From assembly GCA_025350885.1 (NCBI GenBank), contig JANXXA010000206.1, positions 1-6,314 of the forward strand: 6,314 nt of DNA, read 5' to 3'. Shown piece after piece: positions 1 through 4,752 of the stretch (positions within the stretch are counted from its first letter, which is position 1; each line of letters opens with the position of its first letter). A program made the position numbers and the translations under genes. The notes below the pieces were generated by a model that saw nothing but the letters and a program-made list of their open reading frames with translations, did not search any database and was not told the origin of the DNA. Source of the stretch: Phenylobacterium sp. Its GTDB lineage: Bacteria; Pseudomonadota; Alphaproteobacteria; Caulobacterales; Caulobacteraceae.

Positions 1-423
1 GTTCGCGGCGGCACGCCGAAATGGCGGCGCATCACCTACAGCCGCATGGCCTCTCTCCGGCATGAAATGGAAACCCCCCTGCCGACGCATGGCGCCGTCC
101 AGGGCATCCTCTACGCTTGGTTTAAAGAGGCTCGCGCCCCTAGCTTTCAGATTCGCGAGCTTGCCACGGACGCCCTCGTACGCGTGCACTACCCCTCTCG
201 CCTCTACAGCGAGGTTGCGAAGGCGGTTCAAGAGCGCACGACGATGCTGATGGTCGCTGGCGACATGTCGCTTGATCGCGCTACTCGCCAGCCGGTGGAG
301 ATGACCGCGGACCGCATCGAGCGCGTGGGGATGCTATCGCCGGCTGAGTTTGAGTCCTTCGTCGGGAGCGCGCCCGATTATGAGGTCCACCTAGGCGAAG
401 AAACGTACTGGGATGCCGCGTAG
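1..423 (+). CDS. Unknown protein upstream of a PIN nuclease, 5' end cut off by the window
   Basis: The frame is open from base 1 to the TAG at 421-423, giving 140 residues with no stop at the left edge. The gene therefore very probably begins outside the window. The Met codon at 46 is the first inside it, but the 15 preceding residues (VRGGTPKWRR...) read as coding too. Visible segments are GILYAWFKEA, RELATDALVRVHYPS, LYSEVAKAVQERTT, a beta-rich stretch VAGDMSLDRATRQPVEM and LSPAEFESFVGSAPDY. I recall similar alphaproteobacterial proteins of unknown function encoded directly before PIN-domain genes, but I know no named family. The TAG stop shares its G with the GTG start of the PIN gene (TAGTG), a typical coupling junction. 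By position it could be the PIN protein's antitoxin or partner, which is inference only. No signal peptide or membrane segment is visible. Confidence 0.8.
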   Translation, partial: VRGGTPKWRRITYSRMASLRHEMETPLPTHGAVQGILYAWFKEARAPSFQIRELATDALVRVHYPSRLYSEVAKAVQERTTMLMVAGDMSLDRATRQPVEMTADRIERVGMLSPAEFESFVGSAPDYEVHLGEETYWDAA

Positions 424-959
424 TGGCCGATACCAGACGCGTTTACATCGACACCTGCTGCTTCATCGATCTCGTCAAAGTTGAGATTGGCGCTGGCGTA
501 GACCCTGAGAGGGAAAACGACGCTTGGCACGTCAAAAAGTTGATGGAGGCGCACCGCGACGGCGAGGTCCTTCTATTCACGTCGACCCTCACCATTGCGG
601 AGTGCCGCCACGCGGGAGAGAGTCCGCCAAGCGACGCGGTAAAGTCTCAATTCGCCCGCGTACTTACCTCGGGTCAATATGTCCGGCTCGTCCAGATGAC
701 GCCCTTTATCGCCCAAGATGCGAGGGACCTGAGTTGGACGCACAGCATCAACCTAGCTGGTGCCGACAGCGTTCACGTCGCCTCGGCTATCGAGATGAAG
801 TGCGAGGAATTGCTGACCTCCAACGGTAGGATGGGGCGGGTTGGCAAGCACGCAGACACGCTTCTCCGGCTCGGCTTAGTTTGCAGGCAGGGACGAGACA
901 CCCAATGTCTGCCCCAGAAGTATCGGCAACAGGATGCCTTCGATGGCAAACCCCACTGA
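423..959 (+). CDS. PIN-domain protein (putative VapC-like ribonuclease)
   Basis: The product is 178 residues and probably a metal-dependent ribonuclease. The first acidic site is D10 in VYIDTCCFIDL, with D16 six residues on. The second is E60 in LTIAECRHAG. The third is D115 in GADSVHVASAIE, matching the usual (K/A)DALHLA-type motif. The fourth PIN position, normally an Asp in a TTD-type strand end, reads N134 in LLTSNGRM, so the acidic set may be incomplete. Some PIN proteins keep activity with three acids. The start is GTG at 423, overlapping the previous stop by one base, with GGGA at 410-413 as a plausible Shine-Dalgarno sequence. The 3' end overlaps the next small gene by 17 bases. At 178 residues it is longer than a classical VapC (about 130). 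The extra length is mostly the 21-51 insert and the C-terminal tail after about 155. The substrate (tRNA, rRNA or mRNA) cannot be told from sequence. Confidence 0.85.
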   Translation: MADTRRVYIDTCCFIDLVKVEIGAGVDPERENDAWHVKKLMEAHRDGEVLLFTSTLTIAECRHAGESPPSDAVKSQFARVLTSGQYVRLVQMTPFIAQDARDLSWTHSINLAGADSVHVASAIEMKCEELLTSNGRMGRVGKHADTLLRLGLVCRQGRDTQCLPQKYRQQDAFDGKPH

Positions 960-1101
960 CACACGGCCTCAGGCCGAGAAGTTCGCCGACCTAGCCCGAG
1001 AGCTAGAGTGCGACGAGGACGAAGCTGCGTTTGACGGGCGGCTGAAGAAGCTGGCGACGACGAAGCCAGCGCCAAAGGCCGAGCATGACGATCCCGCTTA
1101 G
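943..1101 (+). CDS. Small acidic 52-residue protein in the PIN cassette
   Basis: This short frame starts with ATG at 943 and ends with TAG at 1099-1101. The product begins MANPTDTRPQAEKF and contains ADLARELECDEDEAAFDGRLKKLA followed by a Pro/Lys/Ala tail. It has an amphipathic acidic helix and no membrane segment or signal. AGGA at 931-934 lies eight bases before the ATG, a good Shine-Dalgarno position. The frame overlaps the PIN gene by 17 bases (943-959) and the following membrane-protein gene by another 17 (1085-1101), so it bridges two genes that would otherwise be 125 bases apart. From memory, small alphaproteobacterial proteins carrying a 'CDEDEAAFDxRLKK'-like core are common in such operons and of unknown function. 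A role as antitoxin or modulator of the PIN protein is only a guess. Confidence 0.72.
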   Translation: MANPTDTRPQAEKFADLARELECDEDEAAFDGRLKKLATTKPAPKAEHDDPA

Positions 1102-1378
1102 CCGTCTCCAGGCGAGACTGTTTTTCCTCTGCGTAGTGATTGCTCTGGCGGCGGGCACCGCACTCGGCCGGCTCGAAGCCATCGCCCTCGGGCGCCCACA
1201 TGAAGCGAGTCCTCAATACACAAGCGCCCTGAGCGTAAAGGGGAGGGTTCACTATGTTGAGCCCCGCGAGGCCATGCTCTACCGCACTTCGGAAGCTGTG
1301 TTCTGGACCTCGCTGGCAGTGGCTTTCACGGTAGCCGGTTTCGCGGCTGATCGGCAGCGCCGCGAGCGCGTCCGCTGA
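1085..1378 (+). CDS. Small two-helix membrane protein, last gene of the PIN cassette
   Basis: The product has 97 residues. There are two hydrophobic segments, at about residues 12-28 (LFFLCVVIALAAGTALG) and 70-88 (AVFWTSLAVAFTVAGFAA). A polar loop of about 40 residues lies between them, and the C-terminus is strongly basic (RQRRERVR). The positive-inside rule puts both ends in the cytoplasm and the loop in the periplasm. AAAGG at 1074-1078 sits six bases before the ATG. The start lies inside the 52-residue gene, with a 17-base overlap. I recognise no family. In a cassette with a nuclease, a small membrane protein could be a membrane effector or anchor, but it could equally be unrelated cargo. 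Overlap, ribosome site and clear helices support a real gene. Confidence 0.7.
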   Translation: MTIPLSRLQARLFFLCVVIALAAGTALGRLEAIALGRPHEASPQYTSALSVKGRVHYVEPREAMLYRTSEAVFWTSLAVAFTVAGFAADRQRRERVR

Positions 1379-1473
1379 TCCCCCGTTTGCAAAGTATATA
1401 ATCGCCCGCCAGGTTTGCGGGGTATAGCGAGGGCCGGAACAGAAGCAGGTCGCGACCACACTTGGGGATCGGC
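1379..1473. other. Convergent gap with an imperfect direct repeat
   Basis: This is the gap between the plus-strand cassette and the minus-strand HNH-like frame. It contains two copies of GTTTGC-NNN-GTATA, at 1385-1398 (AAA in the middle) and 1413-1426 (GGG in the middle). They match at 11 of 14 bases and start 28 bases apart. TATAAT at 1397-1402 resembles a -10 box but has no matching -35, and promoters are not expected between convergent genes. No strong terminator hairpin was seen. Confidence 0.3.
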
Positions 1474-1818
1474 TCAGTCTCTTCGCCGTGCGGACTTCTT
1501 CAAGAAGCAGGGGTCGCAAACCAGCTGCAGGTGAGCACCCTCGTAGTCGTCGCTGGACCCAGAATAGTCGGGATCAAACCTCAGCTGTTTGGCTGCCCCA
1601 CAGCGAATGCAAGCTCCGCCATCCCGGCTCCATATTGACACTTTCACCTCGGGTGGGAGCGGACCGAACAGCCCTTCCTTCACCTGCGATATCGGGTTCG
1701 AGAATCCGCCGAAGTTCAAGATCGCGAGGGCTGCTAAACTCAACCTGCTTTCGAATTCTGTCGTATCAATAATCGCCGATATACCGGGACTTTTCTTCAA
1801 TCGCTTTATTTGATCCAA
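1474..1818 (-). CDS. HNH-like zinc module with all catalytic residues replaced (probably part of a frameshifted gene)
   Basis: Read from a TTG at 1818 the product has 114 residues. The C-terminal half has an HNH-nuclease layout: PPEVKVSIWSRDGG (55-68), CIRC (70-73), LRFDPDYS (79-86), HLQLVCDPC (96-104), LKKS (106-109). Both CXXC zinc pairs are present. The catalytic positions are not: the His of the usual 'FDHI' is P83, the Asn of 'NLQLLC' is H96, and the final N/H after the second CXXC is F105. Nuclease activity is therefore unlikely unless this is a divergent subfamily. The frame is open upstream to a TAA at 1975-1977, with no ATG, GTG or TTG before 1818 and protein-like sequence throughout (EYPVRISNLRLSKYHLDQI). 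This suggests it is the 3' part of a gene that began in the frame at 2242. It overlaps that frame by 53 bases. Confidence 0.45.
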   Translation of the reverse strand: MDQIKRLKKSPGISAIIDTTEFESRLSLAALAILNFGGFSNPISQVKEGLFGPLPPEVKVSIWSRDGGACIRCGAAKQLRFDPDYSGSSDDYEGAHLQLVCDPCFLKKSARRRD

Positions 1819-2242
1819 ATGGTATTTTGACAGGCGAAGATTCGAGATTCTTACGGGATACTCCGACGATGAATTCGTCAGAACGATTGAATTTCGTGCC
1901 TTGCCCCAAGTGTCGGTAGCAAGAGCAGTTGCGTGAGCGACCTCCCACTCCTGAGGTGAGGCGAGTGGTTGGGGTTATGACGACTTCCTGGATGGTGCCC
2001 GCCTCATTGATCGGGCCCGAGATCACTAACCGCTCAATGTCGGCGGGTTGATGGATTTGATCCGTGCCCTCAAACGGGTCGCGTCGAACAGCGTCCTCCT
2101 CGATCTGAGAGAAGTAGCCCTGCGGGTTCATGTAGAGCAGGCCTTCGTCGCGGGAGGCATTGAGGTGCTCGCGCTCGCCGAATTTCATGAGCAAAGCCCA
2201 GCCCGCTTTGGGATGCGGAGCAGCCGTTATCTGATCACCCAT
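1766..2242 (-). CDS. Unknown protein with MKFGEREHL / LLYMN motifs, possibly frameshifted at its 3' end
   Basis: The product has 158 residues from ATG at 2242. Residues 15-60 carry the recognisable part: MKFGEREHLNA (19-29), DEGLLYMNPQGYF (32-44) and an acidic stretch ending DPFEGTD. I recall unnamed bacterial proteins with this 'K(F)GxxEHL...GxLYMNxxxYF' opening, of unknown function. After about residue 95 (ITPTTRLTS) the sequence becomes less convincing (GRSRNCSCYRHLGQG). A one-base shift there would give a continuous frame into the HNH-like module downstream. The true protein may thus be an N-terminal unknown domain plus an HNH-like C-terminus, broken by a frameshift between about 1925 and 1975. 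Alternatively these are two overlapping genes. The start overlaps the 65-residue frame upstream by 8 bases (ATGGGTGA). Base composition is clearly lower in GC than the neighbouring core genes. Confidence 0.5.
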   Translation of the reverse strand: MGDQITAAPHPKAGWALLMKFGEREHLNASRDEGLLYMNPQGYFSQIEEDAVRRDPFEGTDQIHQPADIERLVISGPINEAGTIQEVVITPTTRLTSGVGGRSRNCSCYRHLGQGTKFNRSDEFIVGVSRKNLESSPVKIPFGSNKAIEEKSRYIGDY

Positions 2243-2432
2243 CGGAACGCTCGCGGTAGGAATTGATGCAAAGGTCCTGCTTCCAAAGGTCCTCGTTCAC
2301 CCCGTCCAAGATGCCAGCGGCGGATGAGCTTTGCTCCGGTAGACGCGGCAGTCGCGACGTATCGAAGCTCGACACGCCTTTTTCCGCCAGCCGCTTCGCC
2401 GTTCCACCGATCAAGTTGCGCGTGCAGCGCAT
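2235..2432 (-). CDS. Short 65-residue frame, possible gene fragment
   Basis: This frame starts with ATG at 2432 and ends with TGA at 2235-2237, overlapping the next minus-strand start by 8 bases. The sequence looks more protein-like than the competing frames: LIGGTAKRLAEKGVSSF, DTSRLPRLPEQ, ILDGVNEDLWKQDLC. It includes a duplicated five-residue unit, NEDLW/KQDLC, encoded by a 15-base tandem repeat. I recognise no family. The same frame is open upstream to an in-frame TAA at 2502-2504, so this may be the 3' remnant of a longer gene. No clear ribosome-binding site is visible. A chance frame remains possible. Confidence 0.3.
   Translation of the reverse strand: MRCTRNLIGGTAKRLAEKGVSSFDTSRLPRLPEQSSSAAGILDGVNEDLWKQDLCINSYRERSDG
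2269..2298. repeat. 15-base tandem duplication
   Basis: CAAAGGTCCTGCTTC (2269-2283) is followed directly by CAAAGGTCCTCGTTC (2284-2298), matching at 13 of 15 bases. The length is a multiple of three, so it adds five codons to the minus-strand 65-residue frame (NEDLW next to KQDLC) without shifting it. Confidence 0.7.
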
Positions 2433-2608
2433 CGGCAGCGACGACAGAAGAATAGCAACCGAAGGGGAGCATCGAACTCGGGCCGCGCGCCGACGGGGAT
2501 GTTACGGCGTGGACCTTGAGCAGGTGACGAGGTCCGAGCGGTCTATCTCTTCTACCACGAAGATGAGCTCGCGACTCCACGATGGTCGGCTGGCTCGTCC
2601 TTGGGAGG
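2433..2608 (-). other. Non-genic stretch with a possible decayed reading frame
   Basis: No complete gene is supported here. On the minus strand, in the same frame as both the helicase and the 65-residue frame, a protein-like segment (SRELIFVVEEIDRSDLVTC, about 2520-2576) ends at a TAA at 2502-2504. A second minus frame reads through 2580-2227 but looks like arginine-rich noise. The likeliest reading is gene debris between the accessory block and the helicase terminator. Confidence 0.3.
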
Positions 2609-2637
2609 CGAAGAGCGCCTCGCGGCGGCGCTCTTCG
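2609..2637 (-). terminator. Hairpin just after the rhlE stop, probable terminator
   Basis: There is a perfect 11-bp inverted repeat: CGAAGAGCGCC (2609-2619) and GGCGCTCTTCG (2627-2637), with a 7-base loop. It begins 8 bases past the helicase stop (2646-2648). No T-run follows on the minus strand (CCTCCCAAGG), so it is not a canonical intrinsic terminator. It may act as an mRNA 3' end stabiliser or work with Rho. Position and stem quality are the main support. Confidence 0.6.
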
Positions 2638-2645
2638 ATCCTGCC

Positions 2646-4052
2646 CTACCGGTTCGACCAGACGCCCGTGCGGGGGGTGGACTGATTGCCGCCGCCGCCG
2701 CGTTGCGGGCCTTTGAAGGCCGGACGGGCTGCCGGCTTCTCGCCGCCGCCCGAACGCGCTGAGGCGCCTTCGTGGCGATGGCCGCCGTTACCGCCGCCGC
2801 CGTGGTTGCGGTTGCGCTTGGGCGCATGATTGCCGCGACCGCCGGGCTGGCCGCGGGTGTCGGCGCGGTCGGGCTTCAGCCCTTGCGGTTCCGGCATGGC
2901 CGCGGTGGCCGCGCCCAGGTGCTTGTCGTTGCGGCGGTCGAAGGACGGGATGGTCTGGCGCGTCACCTTCTGGATGTCGCGCAGCAGGGTCCGCTCGTCG
3001 TCGGCGCAGAACGCGACCGCCGAGCCATCGGCTCCGGCCCGCGCCGTCCGGCCGATCCGGTGGACGTAGCTTTCCGGCACGTTGGGCAGCTCATACTGGA
3101 CGACGTGGCTGACCGCGTCGATGTCGATGCCGCGCGCGGCGATGTCGGTGGCCACCAGGGCGCGGACCTTGCCGGCCTTGAAGTCGGCCAGAGCGCGCTC
3201 GCGCTGGCCCTGGCTCTTGTCGCCGTGGATCGAGGCGGCGTCGACGCCCACCTGTTCCAGGCCGCGGGCCACGCGGTCGGCGCCGCGCTTGGTGCGGGTG
3301 AAGACGATGACCCGCTTGAACTGGGCGTCGTCGAACAGCTCAGCCAGCAGGGCGCGCTTGCGCGACTGCTCAACGAAGAGGACGCGCTGGTTGACCTTCT
3401 CGACCGTGGTGGCCTGCGGGGCGACGGAGACACGCAAGGGATCCGTGAGCAGCTCCGAGGCCAGCTTGCCGATCTCGGTGGGCATGGTGGCGGAGAAGAA
3501 CAGGTTCTGCCGCACCTTGGGGATGTGCGCCACGATCCGCCGGATCGGCAGCACGAAGCCCAGGTCGAGCATCTGATCGGCCTCGTCGAGGACGAAGATT
3601 TCCACGCCGCGCAGGGTGATGGTCTTTTCCTGCAGGTGGTCGAGCAGGCGGCCGGGGGTGGCCACCAGCACATCGACGCCGTTGGCCATGGCCTTGTGCT
3701 GGGCGCCGTACTTCACGCCGCCGAAGATCACGGCGACGGTGACGCCCATGTGGCGGCCGTAGGTCCTGAAGCTCTCGCCGATCTGGCTGGCGAGTTCACG
3801 AGTGGGGGAGAGGACCAGAACGCGGGCGCCCTTGCGCTCCGGCTGGCGCTTCTCGGCGGCCAGGCGATGGAGGATCGGCAAGGCGAAGGCGGCGGTCTTG
3901 CCGGTGCCGGTCTGGGCGATGCCCTGCAGGTCGCGGCCGGCCATGACGCCGGGGATCGCCTGGGTCTGGATCGGGGTGGGGATGGTGTAGCCTTCGCTGG
4001 CCAGCGCCTTCAGCAGGGGCGCGGCGAGGCCGAAGTCGGTAAATTGAGTCAA
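2646..4052 (-). CDS. rhlE: RhlE-type DEAD-box ATP-dependent RNA helicase
   Basis: The protein unwinds short RNA duplexes using ATP. RhlE-type helicases act in ribosome assembly, RNA decay and growth at low temperature. From a TTG at 4052 the product has 468 residues starting MTQFTDFGL, which matches the family's usual start. The longer frame to 4202 adds 50 residues unlike the family. Motifs: Q-motif F4 to Q29 (TPIQ), Walker A AQTGTGKT (46-53), PTRELA (83-88), TPGR (132-135), DEAD 156-159, SAT (187-189), VFTRTKRGAD (250-259), ATDIAARGID (301-310), HRIGRTARAG (331-340). All are intact. 'QNLFFSAT', 'IHGDKSQGQ' and 'YELPNVPE' are close to E. coli RhlE. From about residue 384 the tail is rich in Gly, Arg, Asn and His, probably disordered and RNA-binding. 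GAAAG (plus-strand 4061-4065) precedes the TTG by 8 bases. A hairpin follows the stop. Confidence 0.95.
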   Translation of the reverse strand: MTQFTDFGLAAPLLKALASEGYTIPTPIQTQAIPGVMAGRDLQGIAQTGTGKTAAFALPILHRLAAEKRQPERKGARVLVLSPTRELASQIGESFRTYGRHMGVTVAVIFGGVKYGAQHKAMANGVDVLVATPGRLLDHLQEKTITLRGVEIFVLDEADQMLDLGFVLPIRRIVAHIPKVRQNLFFSATMPTEIGKLASELLTDPLRVSVAPQATTVEKVNQRVLFVEQSRKRALLAELFDDAQFKRVIVFTRTKRGADRVARGLEQVGVDAASIHGDKSQGQRERALADFKAGKVRALVATDIAARGIDIDAVSHVVQYELPNVPESYVHRIGRTARAGADGSAVAFCADDERTLLRDIQKVTRQTIPSFDRRNDKHLGAATAAMPEPQGLKPDRADTRGQPGGRGNHAPKRNRNHGGGGNGGHRHEGASARSGGGEKPAARPAFKGPQRGGGGNQSTPRTGVWSNR

Positions 4053-4065
4053 ACGGAATACTTTC
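4050..4065 (-). promoter_or_regulatory. Ribosome-binding site and TTG start of rhlE
   Basis: On the minus strand GAAAG (plus 4061-4065) lies 8 bases before TTG (plus 4050-4052). No ATG or GTG in the right frame lies near the conserved N-terminus. The start is therefore decided by this site together with the family's MTQFTD-like opening. Confidence 0.6.
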
Positions 4066-4337
4066 AGATATGCGCCGAACGCGCCGGCTCGATCACATCG
4101 AGGGCGCGGGGTCGCGGGACGTTTAAGGGAAGCGCCCCGCGTGATGGGCGATCTATGGATCTTACGGCGCTCGACAGGCTGGACCTCGAAGAGAGATCCC
4201 ACGCGGCTGGAGCGCCGATAGCGTCATAGTCTGCTGACGCGGGCTGCACATCGCCTCTGAGGGCCGCAAAGTCAACCCACGCACTCGGAATTGGCCGCAG
4301 CTGTTGCCTTTCGGACTCAGCCGGGGAATGGAGCGGA
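4053..4337. promoter_or_regulatory. Divergent intergenic region between rhlE and mutT
   Basis: These 285 bases must hold the promoters of both genes, but I could not pick a convincing -35/-10 pair for either. A short inverted repeat, CTCGAT-CAC-ATCGAG (4088-4102), lies 36 bases upstream of the rhlE start. A 7-bp GC stem (CGCGGGG 4105-4111 with CCCCGCG 4135-4141) lies next to it. In the rhlE transcript these could form 5' leader structure, or the repeat could be an operator. Near mutT, GGGGA (4323-4327) and GGAG (4330-4333) are ribosome-site candidates. Open frames crossing this region are extensions or shadows of the flanking genes. Confidence 0.4.
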
Positions 4338-4745
4338 ATGGCTGACAAACCCCTGCTTCTGGTCGCCGCCGCGGCCCTCGTGGACGCCGACGGGCGGGTG
4401 CTGATCTGCCAGCGGCCGGCGAGTAAGGCGCTGGCGGGCCTGTGGGAATTCCCGGGCGGCAAGGTCGAGGCCGGCGAGACACCGGAAGCCTGCCTGATCC
4501 GCGAACTGGACGAGGAATTGGGCATCGCGGTGACCCACGCCTGCTTGGCGCCGTTCGTCTTCGCCAGCCACGGCTATGAGAGTTTCCACCTGCTGATGCC
4601 GCTCTACCTGATCCGCCGCTGGGAGGGCCAGGTGACAGCCCGCGAGCATGCGGCCCTGGCCTGGGTGAAACCGAGCCGGATGGGCGACTATTCCATGCCG
4701 CCCGCCGACGCCCCCCTGGTCGCCTGGCTGCGCGACCTGTTGTGA
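4338..4745 (+). CDS. mutT: MutT-type Nudix hydrolase (8-oxo-dGTP diphosphatase family)
   Basis: The product has 135 residues. Enzymes of this group hydrolyse oxidised nucleotides such as 8-oxo-dGTP to the monophosphate, cleaning the nucleotide pool and preventing A:T to C:G mutations. The Nudix box GX5EX7REUXEEXGU is complete: G41, E47, R55-E56-L57, E59-E60, G62-I63. The segment before it, LICQRPASKALAGLWEFPGGK (22-42), is the classic MutT 'RP...GLWEFPGGK' signature and favours MutT over other Nudix subfamilies. The C-terminal AALAWVKPSRM and final LVAWLRDLL fit the fold. The length is normal (MutT is about 130). The start has GGAG at 4330-4333, rather close (4 bases), or GGGGA at 4323-4327 (10 bases). 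It is divergent from rhlE and ends only 7 bases before the stop of the opposing gene. The exact substrate is inferred from family. Confidence 0.92.
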   Translation: MADKPLLLVAAAALVDADGRVLICQRPASKALAGLWEFPGGKVEAGETPEACLIRELDEELGIAVTHACLAPFVFASHGYESFHLLMPLYLIRRWEGQVTAREHAALAWVKPSRMGDYSMPPADAPLVAWLRDLL

Positions 4746-4752
4746 GCTCCCT

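Noticed and set aside
1397..1402. TATAAT as a plus-strand promoter
   Set aside because: There is no -35 element at suitable spacing and no plus-strand gene downstream. It lies between convergent genes.
773..1519. A 248-codon minus-strand open frame opposite the PIN cassette
   Set aside because: It is Arg/Ser/Pro-rich with no motif and lies opposite three overlapping plus-strand frames with ribosome sites and domain signatures.
2263..2685. A 140-codon plus-strand frame across the rhlE 3' end
   Set aside because: It is Arg/Ser-rich, crosses the terminator hairpin and the end of rhlE, and shows no protein features.
4053..4202. N-terminal extension of rhlE to an upstream Met
   Set aside because: The 50 added residues are unlike RhlE proteins, and a TTG with a ribosome site falls exactly at the conserved MTQFTD start.
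2772..4229. A 485-codon plus-strand open frame opposite rhlE
   Set aside because: It is antisense to an intact helicase with every motif present. Its sequence is Gly/Ala/Asp/Val-rich with no family features, as expected for the complement of a high-GC gene.
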